Of a stretch of DNA of 64,000 nucleotides, positions 42,712 through 51,845 are shown piece after piece. Source of the stretch: Deltaproteobacteria bacterium HGW-Deltaproteobacteria-13 (GTDB lineage Bacteria > Desulfobacterota > Syntrophia > Syntrophales > Smithellaceae); contig PHBJ01000002.1 of NCBI GenBank assembly GCA_002840555.1, forward strand, positions 62,001-126,000, in the 5' to 3' direction. The notes under the pieces are model-generated. The model saw nothing but the letters and a program-made list of their open reading frames with translations. It made no database searches and was not told the DNA's origin. Positions within the stretch are counted from its first letter, which is position 1. Every line of letters starts with the position of its first letter. The translations under genes were made by a program, and so were the position numbers.

Positions 42712-45700
42712 ATGAAACACTCTGAGTTTGTCCATCTCCACGTTCATACCCAATACAGCCTTCTCGACGGGATGATTCGTCTGGATGATCTTTTCAAAAA
42801 AGCCAGGGATTATAAGATGCCGGCCGTGGCGATTACCGATCATGGAAACATGTTCGGCGCTATTGATTTTTACCAGCAGGCATACAAACACGGGATCAAG
42901 CCAATTATCGGATGTGAATTATATGTCGCTCCCAATAAACTTACGGATAGAACTGCCGGTGAAACGTCAAAACATTTAGTTGTTCTGGTCAAAAACACGC
43001 AGGGCTATAAAAATCTGATGAAGCTGACAACCGCCAGCTACTTGAAAGGGTTTTATTATCGGCCTCGCGTGGACAAAGAATTGCTGAAAGAATGCCATGA
43101 AGGACTCATTGCCTCCAGCGCCTGTTTGCATGGTGAGATCGCCGATTTGATCATGCAGGGAAATATGGAAGGCGCTAAAAATGCGGCTATTCATTATCGG
43201 GAAATATTCGGTGAAGATAATTTCTATCTCGAGATAATGGAAAACGGCATTCCCGAGCAAAAAACAGCCAACGCCGGCTTAATCGAAATCAGTAAAGAGT
43301 TATCCATACCCCTCATTGCCACCAATGACTGTCATTATCTTGAACGTGAACACGCAGAAGCGCACGATGTGTTGCTGTGCATCCAGACAGGTAAAACGAT
43401 CAAGGATGCAGACAGAATGCATTTAAGCACCGATCAATTTTATTTTCGTTCTCCTGATGAAATGCACCAGCTTTTCTCCCTAACGCCGGAAGCCTTATCC
43501 AACACGGTGAGCATTGCCGAAAAATGTAATTTTTCTCTGGAGACCGGAAAATTTTTCCTGCCTAACTTTGAAGTAAAAAACCCTGAAGAGTCTCTTAACG
43601 AATATCTGGAGAGAAAAGCCAGGGAAGGGCTGGAAAAACTTCTTCCCCTCATTTTAAAAGATGAAAAAGAAAATGAATCCGAACTTCGCGAAAAGTACGA
43701 AAAACGCCTGAGTGACGAGTTGGAAATAATCAAAAAGATGGGTTTCGCGGGTTATTTTTTAATTGTTTCGGACTTCGTGAAACATGCCAAGCACAATGAT
43801 ATTCCGGTAGGGCCGGGACGCGGTTCCGCGCCGGGAAGCCTTGTGGCCTACGCGATAAGAATCACCAATATTGACCCCATAAAATATAATCTGTTCTTCG
43901 AACGGTTTTTAAATCCCAGCCGAATCAGCATGCCTGATATCGATATTGATTTTTGTCCGGAGGGCCGGGAAGACGTTATCAGGTATGTAACTGAAAAATA
44001 CGGTCAGGACAAGGTTTCCCAGATCATCACCTTCGGAAAAATGCAGGCCAAGGGAGTCATTCGTGACGTGGGGCGCGCTCTGGACATCCCTTACAGCGAA
44101 GCCGATAGAATCGCCAAATTAGTTCCCAATGTATTGAACATAACGCTTAACGACGCCATTAAGGCTGAACCTCGTTTGGCTCAGGAAGAAAAAAACAATC
44201 CTGCAGTAGCCAGGCTTCTGGCTCTATCCCGTATTTTGGAAGGAATTAACCGGCACGCTTCAACTCATGCCGCAGGAGTTGTAATCTCCGATGTGCCTCT
44301 GGTCGAAAGGGTTCCCCTTTGTTCTCCCAAAGAAGATGTGGTTTCCCAGTATTCGATGAAGGATATCGAATACGTCGGTATGACTAAATTTGATTTTCTC
44401 GGTCTGAAAACATTAACGGTTATTAATAACGCTTTGAATTTCATCAGGGAATCAAAAGGCATTAACATCGAAATTGATAATTTGCCGCTGGATGATAAAG
44501 AAACATATGACCTTCTGGGGAGAGGCGAGACAGATGGCGTCTTTCAGCTGGAAAGTTCCGGAATGACGGAACTGGCCATCAATTTCAAGCCCGACCATAT
44601 TGAAGATATAATCGCCCTGATTGCCCTTTACCGTCCCGGTCCCATGAAAATGATGCAGGAATTTATCAACCGCAAGCAGGGGAAAACAAAGATATCTTAT
44701 GAACTGCCCCAATTGGAAAAAATCCTGAAAGAAACGTATGGCATAATTCTTTATCAGGAACAGGTCATGCAGATTGCCAGCGCTATCGGCGGATACACGA
44801 TGGCTGAAGCCGACACCTTGCGCAAGGTAATGGGTAAAAAAATGACCGCCGCCATGGAAAAGGAAAAACCCAAGTTTCTTGAAGGCGCTCAGAAACACAG
44901 GATTAATGAAAATAAAGCCAAAACGATCTGGGAGCAGATGGAAACATTTGCCGAATATGGTTTTAACAAATCCCACAGCACGGCCTACGCGATCATCGCC
45001 TACCAGACGGCCTATCTCAAAGCGCATTATCCGGCGGCGTTTATGGCCGCTTTACTGACGAGTGAAAAGGATAACCGCGATAAAATTATTAAGTATATGA
45101 GCGCCTGTAAAGAAATGGGCATCAATATTCTACCGCCGGATTTAAATGAATCACAAAGAGATTTCACTGTCTCCGGAGAAAATATTCGCTTTGGACTGGC
45201 GGCGATTAAAAATGTCGGGTTGGCGGCGGTTGATTCGATCATATCCATGCGGAATGAAGGAAAATTCACTTCTTTTGTTGATTTTCTAAGCCGTGTTGAT
45301 TTGCGCAAAGTAAATAAAAGAGTCATCGAAAGCTTAATTAAATGCGGCGCCTTTGATTCTTCTGGCTACAAGCGTGCTCAACTTATGGAACATTATGAGC
45401 AGGCCATGGACGAGGCTCAACGCAATCAAAAAGAAAAGCTGAGCAATCAATCCAGTTTTTTTGATCAATTTAATTCCAGTGCTTCCTCCGGAGAAAATGG
45501 AGCAGCGTCGTATCAAATACCGGACAATGTTCCGGAATGGGACCACAAAAAACTCCTGTCCATTGAAAAGGAAACTTTAGGCTTTTATATTACCGGCCAT
45601 CCGTTGCTTCGTTTTGCCGATCGTTTGAAACTCGTTACCAATGCCGATTCCAGCAATTTAAACGAAAAACGCGATAAAGATACAGTCACTGTTGCAGGCG

Positions 45701-46179
45701 TGGTCAGCGGCATCAGCGAAAAAACAACAAAAAGAAAAGATATTATGTGTTACCTTACCCTGGAAGATTTACAGGGCTCAATAAATATCATTTTTTTCGG
45801 CGATGTATATAAAAAATACTACTCGCTTCTGCATGAAGAAGAGCCGATTGTTGTTAAAGGAACTCTTGACGCCGGCGCAGGAGAAGAAACGCCGAAAATC
45901 ATAGCTCAGGAAGTAACTTCTTTAGTAATTTCCCTGGAAAATCCGTACAAGCAGGTTCGTTTCATGGTTGATGCCAGTAAGGTCTCGCCGGAAAACATTT
46001 CATCGCTGATTTCTTCAATGAAGAAATTCCACGGCAAATACGAAAGTTATATGCATATTCTTAATGGAAAAAGTGAAGCCATAATTTATCTGGGCGATGA
46101 ATTTCATTTGGACATTAATGATCAATTAAAAAAAGAGGCGGACAACATACTGGGGGAGGGCGCTACAATCTATTCATAA
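42712..46179 (+). CDS. dnaE: DNA polymerase III alpha subunit
   Basis: Replicative polymerase catalytic subunit, 1155 residues, of the DnaE1 type. It has the N-terminal PHP domain (HLHVHTQYSLLDG), and the C-family palm with PGRGSAPGSLVAYAI and the catalytic PDIDIDF triad (near residue 410). The fingers contain YGIILYQEQVMQIA and helix-hairpin-helix segments. A C-terminal OB domain (about 1000-1080, VTVAGVVSGISEKTTKR) is followed by a tail. Size and order match DnaE. The PHP domain keeps most metal ligands, so proofreading or pyrophosphatase activity cannot be excluded. A repeat-rich gap follows. Confidence 0.98.
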   Translation: MKHSEFVHLHVHTQYSLLDGMIRLDDLFKKARDYKMPAVAITDHGNMFGAIDFYQQAYKHGIKPIIGCELYVAPNKLTDRTAGETSKHLVVLVKNTQGYKNLMKLTTASYLKGFYYRPRVDKELLKECHEGLIASSACLHGEIADLIMQGNMEGAKNAAIHYREIFGEDNFYLEIMENGIPEQKTANAGLIEISKELSIPLIATNDCHYLEREHAEAHDVLLCIQTGKTIKDADRMHLSTDQFYFRSPDEMHQLFSLTPEALSNTVSIAEKCNFSLETGKFFLPNFEVKNPEESLNEYLERKAREGLEKLLPLILKDEKENESELREKYEKRLSDELEIIKKMGFAGYFLIVSDFVKHAKHNDIPVGPGRGSAPGSLVAYAIRITNIDPIKYNLFFERFLNPSRISMPDIDIDFCPEGREDVIRYVTEKYGQDKVSQIITFGKMQAKGVIRDVGRALDIPYSEADRIAKLVPNVLNITLNDAIKAEPRLAQEEKNNPAVARLLALSRILEGINRHASTHAAGVVISDVPLVERVPLCSPKEDVVSQYSMKDIEYVGMTKFDFLGLKTLTVINNALNFIRESKGINIEIDNLPLDDKETYDLLGRGETDGVFQLESSGMTELAINFKPDHIEDIIALIALYRPGPMKMMQEFINRKQGKTKISYELPQLEKILKETYGIILYQEQVMQIASAIGGYTMAEADTLRKVMGKKMTAAMEKEKPKFLEGAQKHRINENKAKTIWEQMETFAEYGFNKSHSTAYAIIAYQTAYLKAHYPAAFMAALLTSEKDNRDKIIKYMSACKEMGINILPPDLNESQRDFTVSGENIRFGLAAIKNVGLAAVDSIISMRNEGKFTSFVDFLSRVDLRKVNKRVIESLIKCGAFDSSGYKRAQLMEHYEQAMDEAQRNQKEKLSNQSSFFDQFNSSASSGENGAASYQIPDNVPEWDHKKLLSIEKETLGFYITGHPLLRFADRLKLVTNADSSNLNEKRDKDTVTVAGVVSGISEKTTKRKDIMCYLTLEDLQGSINIIFFGDVYKKYYSLLHEEEPIVVKGTLDAGAGEETPKIIAQEVTSLVISLENPYKQVRFMVDASKVSPENISSLISSMKKFHGKYESYMHILNGKSEAIIYLGDEFHLDINDQLKKEADNILGEGATIYS

Positions 46180-46188
46180 AATAAAAAT

Positions 46189-46388
46189 GTCATTGCGAAG
46201 CGCCTCTCATTCGCTATGGCAATCTAATCTGCTGCCGCCGCGTTATCCTCCTCTGCATAAAATGGCATTAAAGAAAATAGGGTGCTTCTTTTTTTTGTCA
46301 TTACCCGGCTTGACCGGGTAATCCAGTTTTCTTTTGGGCTAATCCTGGATTCCCATATCGCGCTTCGCTTGCACGAGTATGACAAAGG
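46189..46388. repeat. Dispersed intergenic repeat elements
   Basis: Two pieces look like dispersed repeats common between genes in such genomes. The first begins TCATTGCGAAGCG and ends GGCAATCT (about 46189-46227). The second begins GTCATTACCCGGCTTGACC near 46299 with the hairpin ACCCGG/CCGGGT, continues with CCAGT...CTGGATTCCC and ends in GTATGACAAAG near 46388, so its ends are inverted copies of GTCAT. No coding frame is present. Only a genome-wide search would show copy number. Confidence 0.55.
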
Positions 46389-46397
46389 AACATTAAC

Positions 46398-47117
46398 ATG
46401 AAATATGAGGAAAGAACATACAGATCACTAATTAATAAGGACAATCTCACTTCATATAATGTTAGAATCGCCGAGAGCGATTTGTTTATCAGTTCGGATA
46501 TTAACCTGACAGATCACGCCTTAAAATCGTTAAGCAAACATCGCCATTCTTTAGAAACATACATTAAAATTCATCCCGAATTCCGCACATCGCTTCTGCC
46601 GCTTCCTGAAGATAAATTAGCACCGCCGATTATCCGGGATATGCTCGGCAAATCAAAAATATGCGGAGTGGGGCCGATGGCTTCAGTTGCCGGAGCAATA
46701 TCCGAATTTGTGGGATACGATCTCCTTCCTCAAACAGAAAACCTGATTATTGAAAACGGTGGGGATATCTTTATTAAGTCAAAGACCAACTTAATGGTTT
46801 CAATTTATGCCGGAGAATCTCCTTTAAGTTATAAGGTAAACCTTATTGTAAAACCAGAGGAAACACCGCTGGGTATTTGCACATCATCGGCTTCGGTCGG
46901 TCCATCTCTAAGTTTCGGCAAGGCCGATGCTGTCTGTGTAATTTCCGGATCTGCGACACTTGCCGATGCCGCCGCTTCCGCCGTCGGCAATAAAGTTAAA
47001 GATAAAAATGATATAAAAACTGCGCTGGATTATGGAATCAAAATTCCCGGTGTCCGGGGCATCATCATCATCTGCGGAAACGATATGGGAGCAATCGGCG
47101 AAGTCCAATTCGTTTAG
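46398..47117 (+). CDS. UPF0280 (ApbE-like fold) family protein
   Basis: A 239-residue protein with the conserved segments ICGVGPMASVAGAISEFVG, IIENGGDIFIKS and GICTSSASVGPSLSFGKADAV. These correspond to the FAD/FMN-transferase fold of ApbE and match UPF0280. The role is unproven; relatives have been linked to FMN handling or to tetrahydromethanopterin-type cofactor pathways in other organisms. AAGGAAC gives a modest ribosome-binding site. It is the last gene with a recognised family before the dif/prophage region. Confidence 0.85.
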   Translation: MKYEERTYRSLINKDNLTSYNVRIAESDLFISSDINLTDHALKSLSKHRHSLETYIKIHPEFRTSLLPLPEDKLAPPIIRDMLGKSKICGVGPMASVAGAISEFVGYDLLPQTENLIIENGGDIFIKSKTNLMVSIYAGESPLSYKVNLIVKPEETPLGICTSSASVGPSLSFGKADAVCVISGSATLADAAASAVGNKVKDKNDIKTALDYGIKIPGVRGIIIICGNDMGAIGEVQFV

Positions 47118-47154
47118 ACAGGGAAGGGCAAGTTGTTTAAAATTAAATAAATAT

Positions 47155-47184
47155 TTGACATTTATTCATTAACTATGTTTTGAT
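47155..47184 (+). promoter_or_regulatory. Candidate promoter for secreted-protein gene
   Basis: TTGACA at 47155-47160 with a weak TTTGAT at 47179-47184 (18-base spacer), about 100 bases before the ATG at 47281. Confidence 0.3.
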
Positions 47185-47280
47185 GTTCATCATTGTTAAA
47201 TTTTTCCAAATTAAAAATTATTAAAGCAGTTGTTTGAATTACCGGTGACCTTTTGTAGCGGAAATCAGGAGGTTAGTTTT

Positions 47281-48171
47281 ATGATTCGATTGCATGTGGC
47301 ACATATAGTATTCCTTGCAACCTGTTTATGCCTTCTTCAAGGTGGATTAGTCTTAGTTTATAGCGAAGGAGTATCAATTAATTTTGACAGTTTATCGATT
47401 CATGGTGTAACTCTTTCTAATCAAATATGGGGATATCAAACAACAACACCGCCTGCTGTAACATCAACTTCCGCAACATCAATGCCTGGTAGTACTGGGA
47501 CACAGAATGTTAATCAAAATTCTATCAATACCGTAACTTCAGTATCAACAAATTCATCGGTATCCAATCAGTTCCAGCAATCCACTGTTTCCAATACACA
47601 AAACAATAACCTCTTTCAGAATCATGAACTTACCTCAGGTCTGATTCGTACGCCTAATTTCAACTCACTATCTGAAGAGCCATTATTGCCTCAGGCCGAG
47701 TCATATGCCGTAACGGTGTGCTTGTCTTATAATGATATGACAGCAGCAGGTTGCGCCGACAAAAAAACTCCGGCACAGGCAAGTGAAAAACTGACGTCAA
47801 TGATGCTCAACAAATACTTTAAGGGTATAGCGATCAGACCTTTCAGGGTTGTTATGCCGGCATCAGTGCCGTCCGACCAGCAAATTCAATTACTGCATCA
47901 AATTGAAACTGAAGCCATCGTCCTGATTGAGACCACACTGTTGGGCAATTTAAAGAACTCGAAGAGATTTGCATTGGAAACAGATGCAGGCAAAAAACAA
48001 ATGAAAAATATTATTATTCAGGACGCGCAAAGAGCCAGAGAAGAAGCTGATAAAGGTACTAATTGGTTGCATAATTCTAAAGATGACCGAACAAGCCATA
48101 ACTTCCAAACAGCAAAAGCCTTTCGGCAATTTAATAATAATTTTTCAATTGCTGATTTAAAAACTCATTAA
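47281..48171 (+). CDS. Secreted protein of unknown function, Ser/Thr/Asn/Gln-rich
   Basis: I do not recognise a family. The ATG at 47281 has a good GGAGG site and gives 296 residues. The frame is open 17 codons further upstream, but the signal peptide begins here: MIRLHVAHIVFLATCLCLL, cut near residue 27. Residues about 45-125 are low-complexity (T, S, N, Q: NQNSINTVTSVSTNSSV) and probably an extended linker. Residues 135-230 form an ordered part with two cysteines (VTVCLSYND and AAGCADKK) that may bond. It includes a segment LHQIETEAIVLIETTLLGN that looks like a beta-alpha fold. The end is charged. It lies directly beside the dif site, about 95 bases before it. Surface or periplasmic location is expected. 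Confidence 0.75.
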   Translation: MIRLHVAHIVFLATCLCLLQGGLVLVYSEGVSINFDSLSIHGVTLSNQIWGYQTTTPPAVTSTSATSMPGSTGTQNVNQNSINTVTSVSTNSSVSNQFQQSTVSNTQNNNLFQNHELTSGLIRTPNFNSLSEEPLLPQAESYAVTVCLSYNDMTAAGCADKKTPAQASEKLTSMMLNKYFKGIAIRPFRVVMPASVPSDQQIQLLHQIETEAIVLIETTLLGNLKNSKRFALETDAGKKQMKNIIIQDAQRAREEADKGTNWLHNSKDDRTSHNFQTAKAFRQFNNNFSIADLKTH

Positions 48172-48265
48172 TAGAACGGAAGAGTAACTGAAATGTCACA
48201 ATTGTCTATATTCGAACAGTTCAAGCGTCATCTATTGATTGGCTATATAATGACAACCCTTACTT

Positions 48266-48293
48266 AGTTTACATAACATATCTTATAGGACGT
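48266..48293. other. Left attachment site / dif-like XerCD site
   Basis: A 28-base site has left arm AGTTTACATAA, six-base centre CATATC and right arm TTATAGGACGT. The left arm matches the E. coli XerD arm of dif at 9 of 11 positions, and the arms show the CATAA...TTAT symmetry of dif. The 20 bases TAACATATCTTATAGGACGT (48274-48293) recur exactly at 53836-53855. The left arm here should be the chromosomal one. Confidence 0.8.
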
Positions 48294-48365
48294 TGAGCAA
48301 ATTTTAAGTTTGTTATTTCCCTAAGCATTTCCATAATTTCTAAAATACAGATTTATTTTTTATTG

Positions 48366-48551
48366 TCAAGAATTATTTTTAATAACGAATTTATCAACGA
48401 ATAATACACCTACCAATGCCATAAGGTAACCAACTATTTGAGCTGATACATTATGACTAAAAATAGACCATTGATATATCGATAAACAATGAGCCACTAT
48501 AATATAACCAACTCCAAAACCAAAATAATATAAATATTTCATATCCTTCAC
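48366..48551 (-). CDS. Small two-helix membrane protein of prophage
   Basis: A 61-residue protein with two hydrophobic segments (about 7-27, YYFGFGVGYIIVAHCLSIYQW, and 36-55, SAQIVGYLMALVGVLFVDKF) and a basic end KNNS. It is the last gene of the phage transcript, between zot and the left attachment site. I recognise no family. Its place past the assembly gene suggests cargo, such as superinfection exclusion, or a species-specific minor part. AAGG lies near the expected ribosome-binding place. It could also be non-phage DNA carried in. Confidence 0.6.
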   Translation of the reverse strand: MKDMKYLYYFGFGVGYIIVAHCLSIYQWSIFSHNVSAQIVGYLMALVGVLFVDKFVIKNNS

Positions 48552-48623
48552 CTTCTATAATTTTACTTATTGATCTATTTACAATTTTACGAATTGTCAA
48601 TTATTCTTTAACTGACCTTATTA

Positions 48624-49691
48624 TTATATTTTCGTTTCCTTCATCGGCTCCGCCGCCGCGCTCTGTTGTCGCGCGTCGTTGTCGCCTAAGAAGCCGCCGT
48701 TATATTGCTTCTCTTCCTGGTGGACATATCTTCCAAAATTATAAAACGTAACCAGTTTAAGACCATTAAAAGCAGTACATTTAATATATCTATCAGCAGT
48801 TACGACAACCCAATTCTCCGGCAAATGGGATAACGGAAATTGAACACCTGTTTTTCGATCTTCTAAAATTGCTTGCCCGTTCATTGTACCGACATATGAA
48901 TATTTCTCTTCTAACAAATCCGGATTTTTTTTAATTTCTTCAACCTGTTTACTTTCAAATTGTGCCGGCACATTTGATTGATTGACTTTTTGTCCGGCAT
49001 TAATTGAACTTTCCGTTCCTGAAACAGACCTACTATGCTTCATAAATTTTTGCGGAAGATAAAAGAATAAACCAATACCGACAACTATAAAAAGAATTAT
49101 TACGGGCATCATTAAAGACTTTTTCTTCCTATCTTCTTTGATATCTGAACTTTTATATAAATCAAAAATCTTCTGGTCTTTACGCTCAAATATATAACCG
49201 CCCTTTTGACCGCCAGCAATACGGTTATAAAAAAAATATCCTGGTAAAAAAAAGAGCAATGATGATTTTGCTCTGTATTCTGTTTCTACAAAAGACCTAT
49301 AAACTTTTGGAATGTTTGTTGACGCATGAGCTACTAAATATATCTGCTGATTTAAATGGCCATGATACGAAAGCCACATTTTAATAGCCTTCTTATGCAC
49401 ATCAAACCATTCATGCGCCTCGTCAATAATAACAAGCATCGGCCGATGATATTTTTCATTAATTTTTTCTGATAACTCAATTTGATAAGGCTTAGAGAAA
49501 AAAACGTCAGCTTCGATATTATTTTCCGTCATATATTTAAGCCAATCAAAACCGAAGCCGTTAAGAAGTTCTGTTTTGAATCCGACAATATTATGAATGA
49601 TAAAATATTTATCTTTACTCTTCCACGCTTCTGCACACATTTTATATGACTTGCCAGAACGAGGAATCCCTGAAAATAGAGTTATACTCAA
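48624..49691 (-). CDS. Zot/pI-type filamentous phage assembly ATPase
   Basis: A 355-residue inner-membrane protein that drives extrusion of the virion. Walker A is GIPRSGKS at residues 8-15 and Walker B is MLVIIDEAHEW with D90-E91. A single membrane helix lies at about 194-213 (MPVIILFIVVGIGLFF), after a basic KEDRKKKS patch. The C-terminal 140 residues are periplasmic, with one cysteine in YIKCTAFNG. This is the layout of inovirus pI and of CTX-phage Zot. It follows the pVI-like gene by eight bases. The name Zot refers to fold only; no toxin activity is implied. Confidence 0.94.
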   Translation of the reverse strand: MSITLFSGIPRSGKSYKMCAEAWKSKDKYFIIHNIVGFKTELLNGFGFDWLKYMTENNIEADVFFSKPYQIELSEKINEKYHRPMLVIIDEAHEWFDVHKKAIKMWLSYHGHLNQQIYLVAHASTNIPKVYRSFVETEYRAKSSLLFFLPGYFFYNRIAGGQKGGYIFERKDQKIFDLYKSSDIKEDRKKKSLMMPVIILFIVVGIGLFFYLPQKFMKHSRSVSGTESSINAGQKVNQSNVPAQFESKQVEEIKKNPDLLEEKYSYVGTMNGQAILEDRKTGVQFPLSHLPENWVVVTADRYIKCTAFNGLKLVTFYNFGRYVHQEEKQYNGGFLGDNDARQQSAAAEPMKETKI

Positions 49692-49699
49692 TTAATTAC

Positions 49700-50005
49700 C
49701 TACCAATGAAGAAATGGAATTTTTCTTAATATGAATTTAATTGAAATGCACGTCACCATTACAGCAAACGATTCCGGCAATTTTATTTGAGCAAGGAACC
49801 AACCCGCAAACCCTGTCAATGAAGGGCTTGTAAATCCCGCTACCGAAACGCCGCCAATAGTTGTTATTGCGTAGTTCATTACCTCTTCCAAAATCTCAAC
49901 GACAAGATTATATAAAATGATTCCCAGAATAACCATGTAAACGCCGGACATGAAATATTTTAATCCGAATATAGAACCAAGTATTCTACTAAACCAAGCA
50001 AACAT
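49700..50005 (-). CDS. Minor coat protein, pVI-like (DUF2523-like)
   Basis: A 101-residue hydrophobic protein with an N-terminal segment FAWFSRILGSIFGLKYFMSGV, a second helix VILGIILYNLVVEILEEV and a C-terminal helix LPESFAVMVTCISIKFILRKI. The size, three-helix plan and place between the pIII-like gene and zot are those of filamentous-phage pVI-type minor coat proteins (often DUF2523). It would cap the end of the virion with the adsorption protein. Cytoplasmic-membrane resident before assembly. Confidence 0.82.
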   Translation of the reverse strand: MFAWFSRILGSIFGLKYFMSGVYMVILGIILYNLVVEILEEVMNYAITTIGGVSVAGFTSPSLTGFAGWFLAQIKLPESFAVMVTCISIKFILRKIPFLHW

Positions 50006-50012
50006 AAATCAC

Positions 50013-51440
50013 CTAACTTTTAAATATTCCAACGAAGCTAAATACTGTTGTCAGGCCGAGCAGAGCAGACCCGATAGTGTTCAAGGCACCTGTCATGCCG
50101 GACGCATCATAACACTTGTTCCCGCCTAAGCCAGCAGGTAAATTGAGGCACAATGACGAAGTGCCAGAACATTGAATTGTCAAACCGTGCAAAGTGTTCA
50201 TCATCGGCAAAGCATTTAACTGCGTCATGAAAGCACCTATTATTGTGGTCAATGACAATTTTGTCGGCATTAAGATTTCAGGGTCAATCGGCAAGTCACC
50301 AGCTGGAGCATCGATCAAACCGTCAACCACCGATCCGACAGCCGTTTCCACTTCATCTTGTGTGATCGAGTGTGTATTTGTCGCCGTGTTTTCAGGTATA
50401 ATAACATTTGCACCAACCGCCTTACCTGTTGCTTCTGCTATTTCAGCCGCCGTTAAACCTAAACTTTTTAAAGCCGAAACTAATTGTTCTTGCGTAAGCG
50501 TATCTTTATTACTGACAGTTTCATCGGCCGCAACTTCAGCCGCAGTTTTCGTTCCCGCTTTTGTATCAAGATTTGTTGCATCTGTTGCATCCACTCCCGC
50601 CGCGAAAGCATCACATATTTTTTTGATCAATGTACCCGCTCCAGCAGTAGCACAAGCCCCGCCAGAAATTAAAGCAGCGCCCTTGTCAATAGCACCATCA
50701 ACACCATTTTTTACAGTTCCGTTATCAGCAGTCAAAGCCGCTTCATTTTTCGGGTTTAGATATTCCGGCGTAACAGGATTTTTTGTTGTTACCGAACTCG
50801 GCGTTCCACATGTTGACGGCAATGGACAAGTCGCATATGAATGCAATGTAATATTAGGGCATGACGTTCCTACTTGATGAGTCCAACGTTTATATTGACA
50901 CGTACAACCTTGATAAGTCCAGCCACCGGATGCCGCCTGGGTCTCATAACCTGCATGGTCTTCGCTATGCAGATCAAAACCGTCAAGCACTTTAGTTCCG
51001 TTCCCACTACATACATTAGGCAAATTTGCCAACACATAAGCATTAAAAGCATCATCAATGCCAGCCGGATATACAATTGTTTCGGTGTATGTATTATATT
51101 TTAAAATTCCATCCTGATCATAATACATTGGTGGATCTTCAGCCATTAACCAATCAACATAAGAATTTGCAATATAAGCCGCGCCGCCAATCGCAAGACT
51201 TGTTAAAAGACCACCGCCTATTGATTTTGTTATACCCAATAGAACAGATTCACGAGCAACACCATTTGCTCCAATAGCTTGAATTACAGCAGGCACTGAC
51301 CATGACTTTGATGTCGCATTATAAACTTTAGAAGCTGGATAAAGGTCTTTGACAGTAACAGCATGAGAAATTTCAACAGAAAAAAACAAACGAAATAAAA
51401 ATAATAATGACAATAACAATATGATTTTTGTTTTCATCAT
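50013..51440 (-). CDS. pIII-like adsorption (tip) protein of filamentous phage
   Basis: A 475-residue protein with signal peptide (MMKTKIILLLSLLFLFRLFF, cut near residue 28), a second hydrophobic stretch near 75-95, a cysteine-rich region (CTCQYKRWTHQ, SCPNITLHSYATCPLPSTC) and a long Thr/Ala-rich central part. The C-terminus has a conserved-looking CSGTSSLCLNLPAGLGG and ends in a membrane anchor GLTTVFSFVGIFKS. This matches the plan of pIII: secreted receptor-binding domains and a C-terminal anchor. The receptor is probably a pilus, and a type IV pilus cluster lies in this same window, but that link is inference. The start overlaps the 33-residue gene by four bases. Confidence 0.83.
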   Translation of the reverse strand: MMKTKIILLLSLLFLFRLFFSVEISHAVTVKDLYPASKVYNATSKSWSVPAVIQAIGANGVARESVLLGITKSIGGGLLTSLAIGGAAYIANSYVDWLMAEDPPMYYDQDGILKYNTYTETIVYPAGIDDAFNAYVLANLPNVCSGNGTKVLDGFDLHSEDHAGYETQAASGGWTYQGCTCQYKRWTHQVGTSCPNITLHSYATCPLPSTCGTPSSVTTKNPVTPEYLNPKNEAALTADNGTVKNGVDGAIDKGAALISGGACATAGAGTLIKKICDAFAAGVDATDATNLDTKAGTKTAAEVAADETVSNKDTLTQEQLVSALKSLGLTAAEIAEATGKAVGANVIIPENTATNTHSITQDEVETAVGSVVDGLIDAPAGDLPIDPEILMPTKLSLTTIIGAFMTQLNALPMMNTLHGLTIQCSGTSSLCLNLPAGLGGNKCYDASGMTGALNTIGSALLGLTTVFSFVGIFKS

Positions 51441-51538
51441 TGATTAATCCCCATCATAAAAACCAAGCCGCAAATAATACCGCAAAGCCCCACTAGAAAC
51501 GCATAATCATTTAATGACAAAGCGCCCATATCTATCAT
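51437..51538 (-). CDS. Tiny coat protein, 33 residues (pVII/pIX-like)
   Basis: A 33-residue frame reads MIDMGALSLNDYAFLVGLCG then a hydrophobic run ending FMMGINQ. One membrane helix fills most of it, with an acidic N-terminus. Its stop TGA overlaps the pIII-like ATG by four bases. M13 pVII and pIX are 33 and 32 residues and have the same plain plan, so it is a good candidate for a virion end protein. Sequence similarity cannot be judged at this length. Confidence 0.72.
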   Translation of the reverse strand: MIDMGALSLNDYAFLVGLCGIICGLVFMMGINQ

Positions 51539-51607
51539 GTTAATTCACCTTTAAATTATTGGAGACGGGCATAAGAAAAAGCCCGCCCCCAAGCAGAGGA
51601 TTTTTAA

Positions 51608-51799
51608 TTAACTTCCCTTGATCATGCGGATTGCCATTTTAATAACGACAAACACCGCAACAATACCCGCTACCGCAACACCGGCCGCTTCGATATCCGT
51701 AACGGGCAGAGTAGGCAGAGTAAAGGCCGCGAAAGCAGGAACAGCGGCAAAGGCCAGAGACAAAACTGCAAATAATGCGGAAATGTAAAGTTTCTTCAT
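51608..51799 (-). CDS. Major coat protein pVIII-like
   Basis: A 63-residue precursor with signal peptide MKKLYISALFAVLSLAFAAV and a signal peptidase site after AFA (near residue 24). The mature protein of about 39 residues has a short N-terminal part FTLPTLPVTDIEA, one helix GVAVAGIVAVFVVIKMAI and a basic end RMIKGS that would face the DNA. This is the standard pVIII plan. A GAAAGGAG site lies eight bases before the ATG, fitting the highest-expressed phage gene. Confidence 0.9.
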   Translation of the reverse strand: MKKLYISALFAVLSLAFAAVPAFAAFTLPTLPVTDIEAAGVAVAGIVAVFVVIKMAIRMIKGS

Positions 51800-51845
51800 T
51801 ATGGTAAATTCTCCTTTCGTAAATTTTTGTTCTTTTTCAATTGAC

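Noticed and set aside
48193-48267. A 24-codon frame beginning MSQLSIFEQFKRHLL left of the dif site
   Set aside because: It could be the stub of a transposase N-terminus, but it is too short, has no continuation beyond the prophage and ends inside the dif-like site.
48624-49691. Zonula occludens toxin as a virulence factor
   Set aside because: Homology concerns the phage assembly ATPase; the toxin-like C-terminal peptide of Vibrio is not recognisable here.
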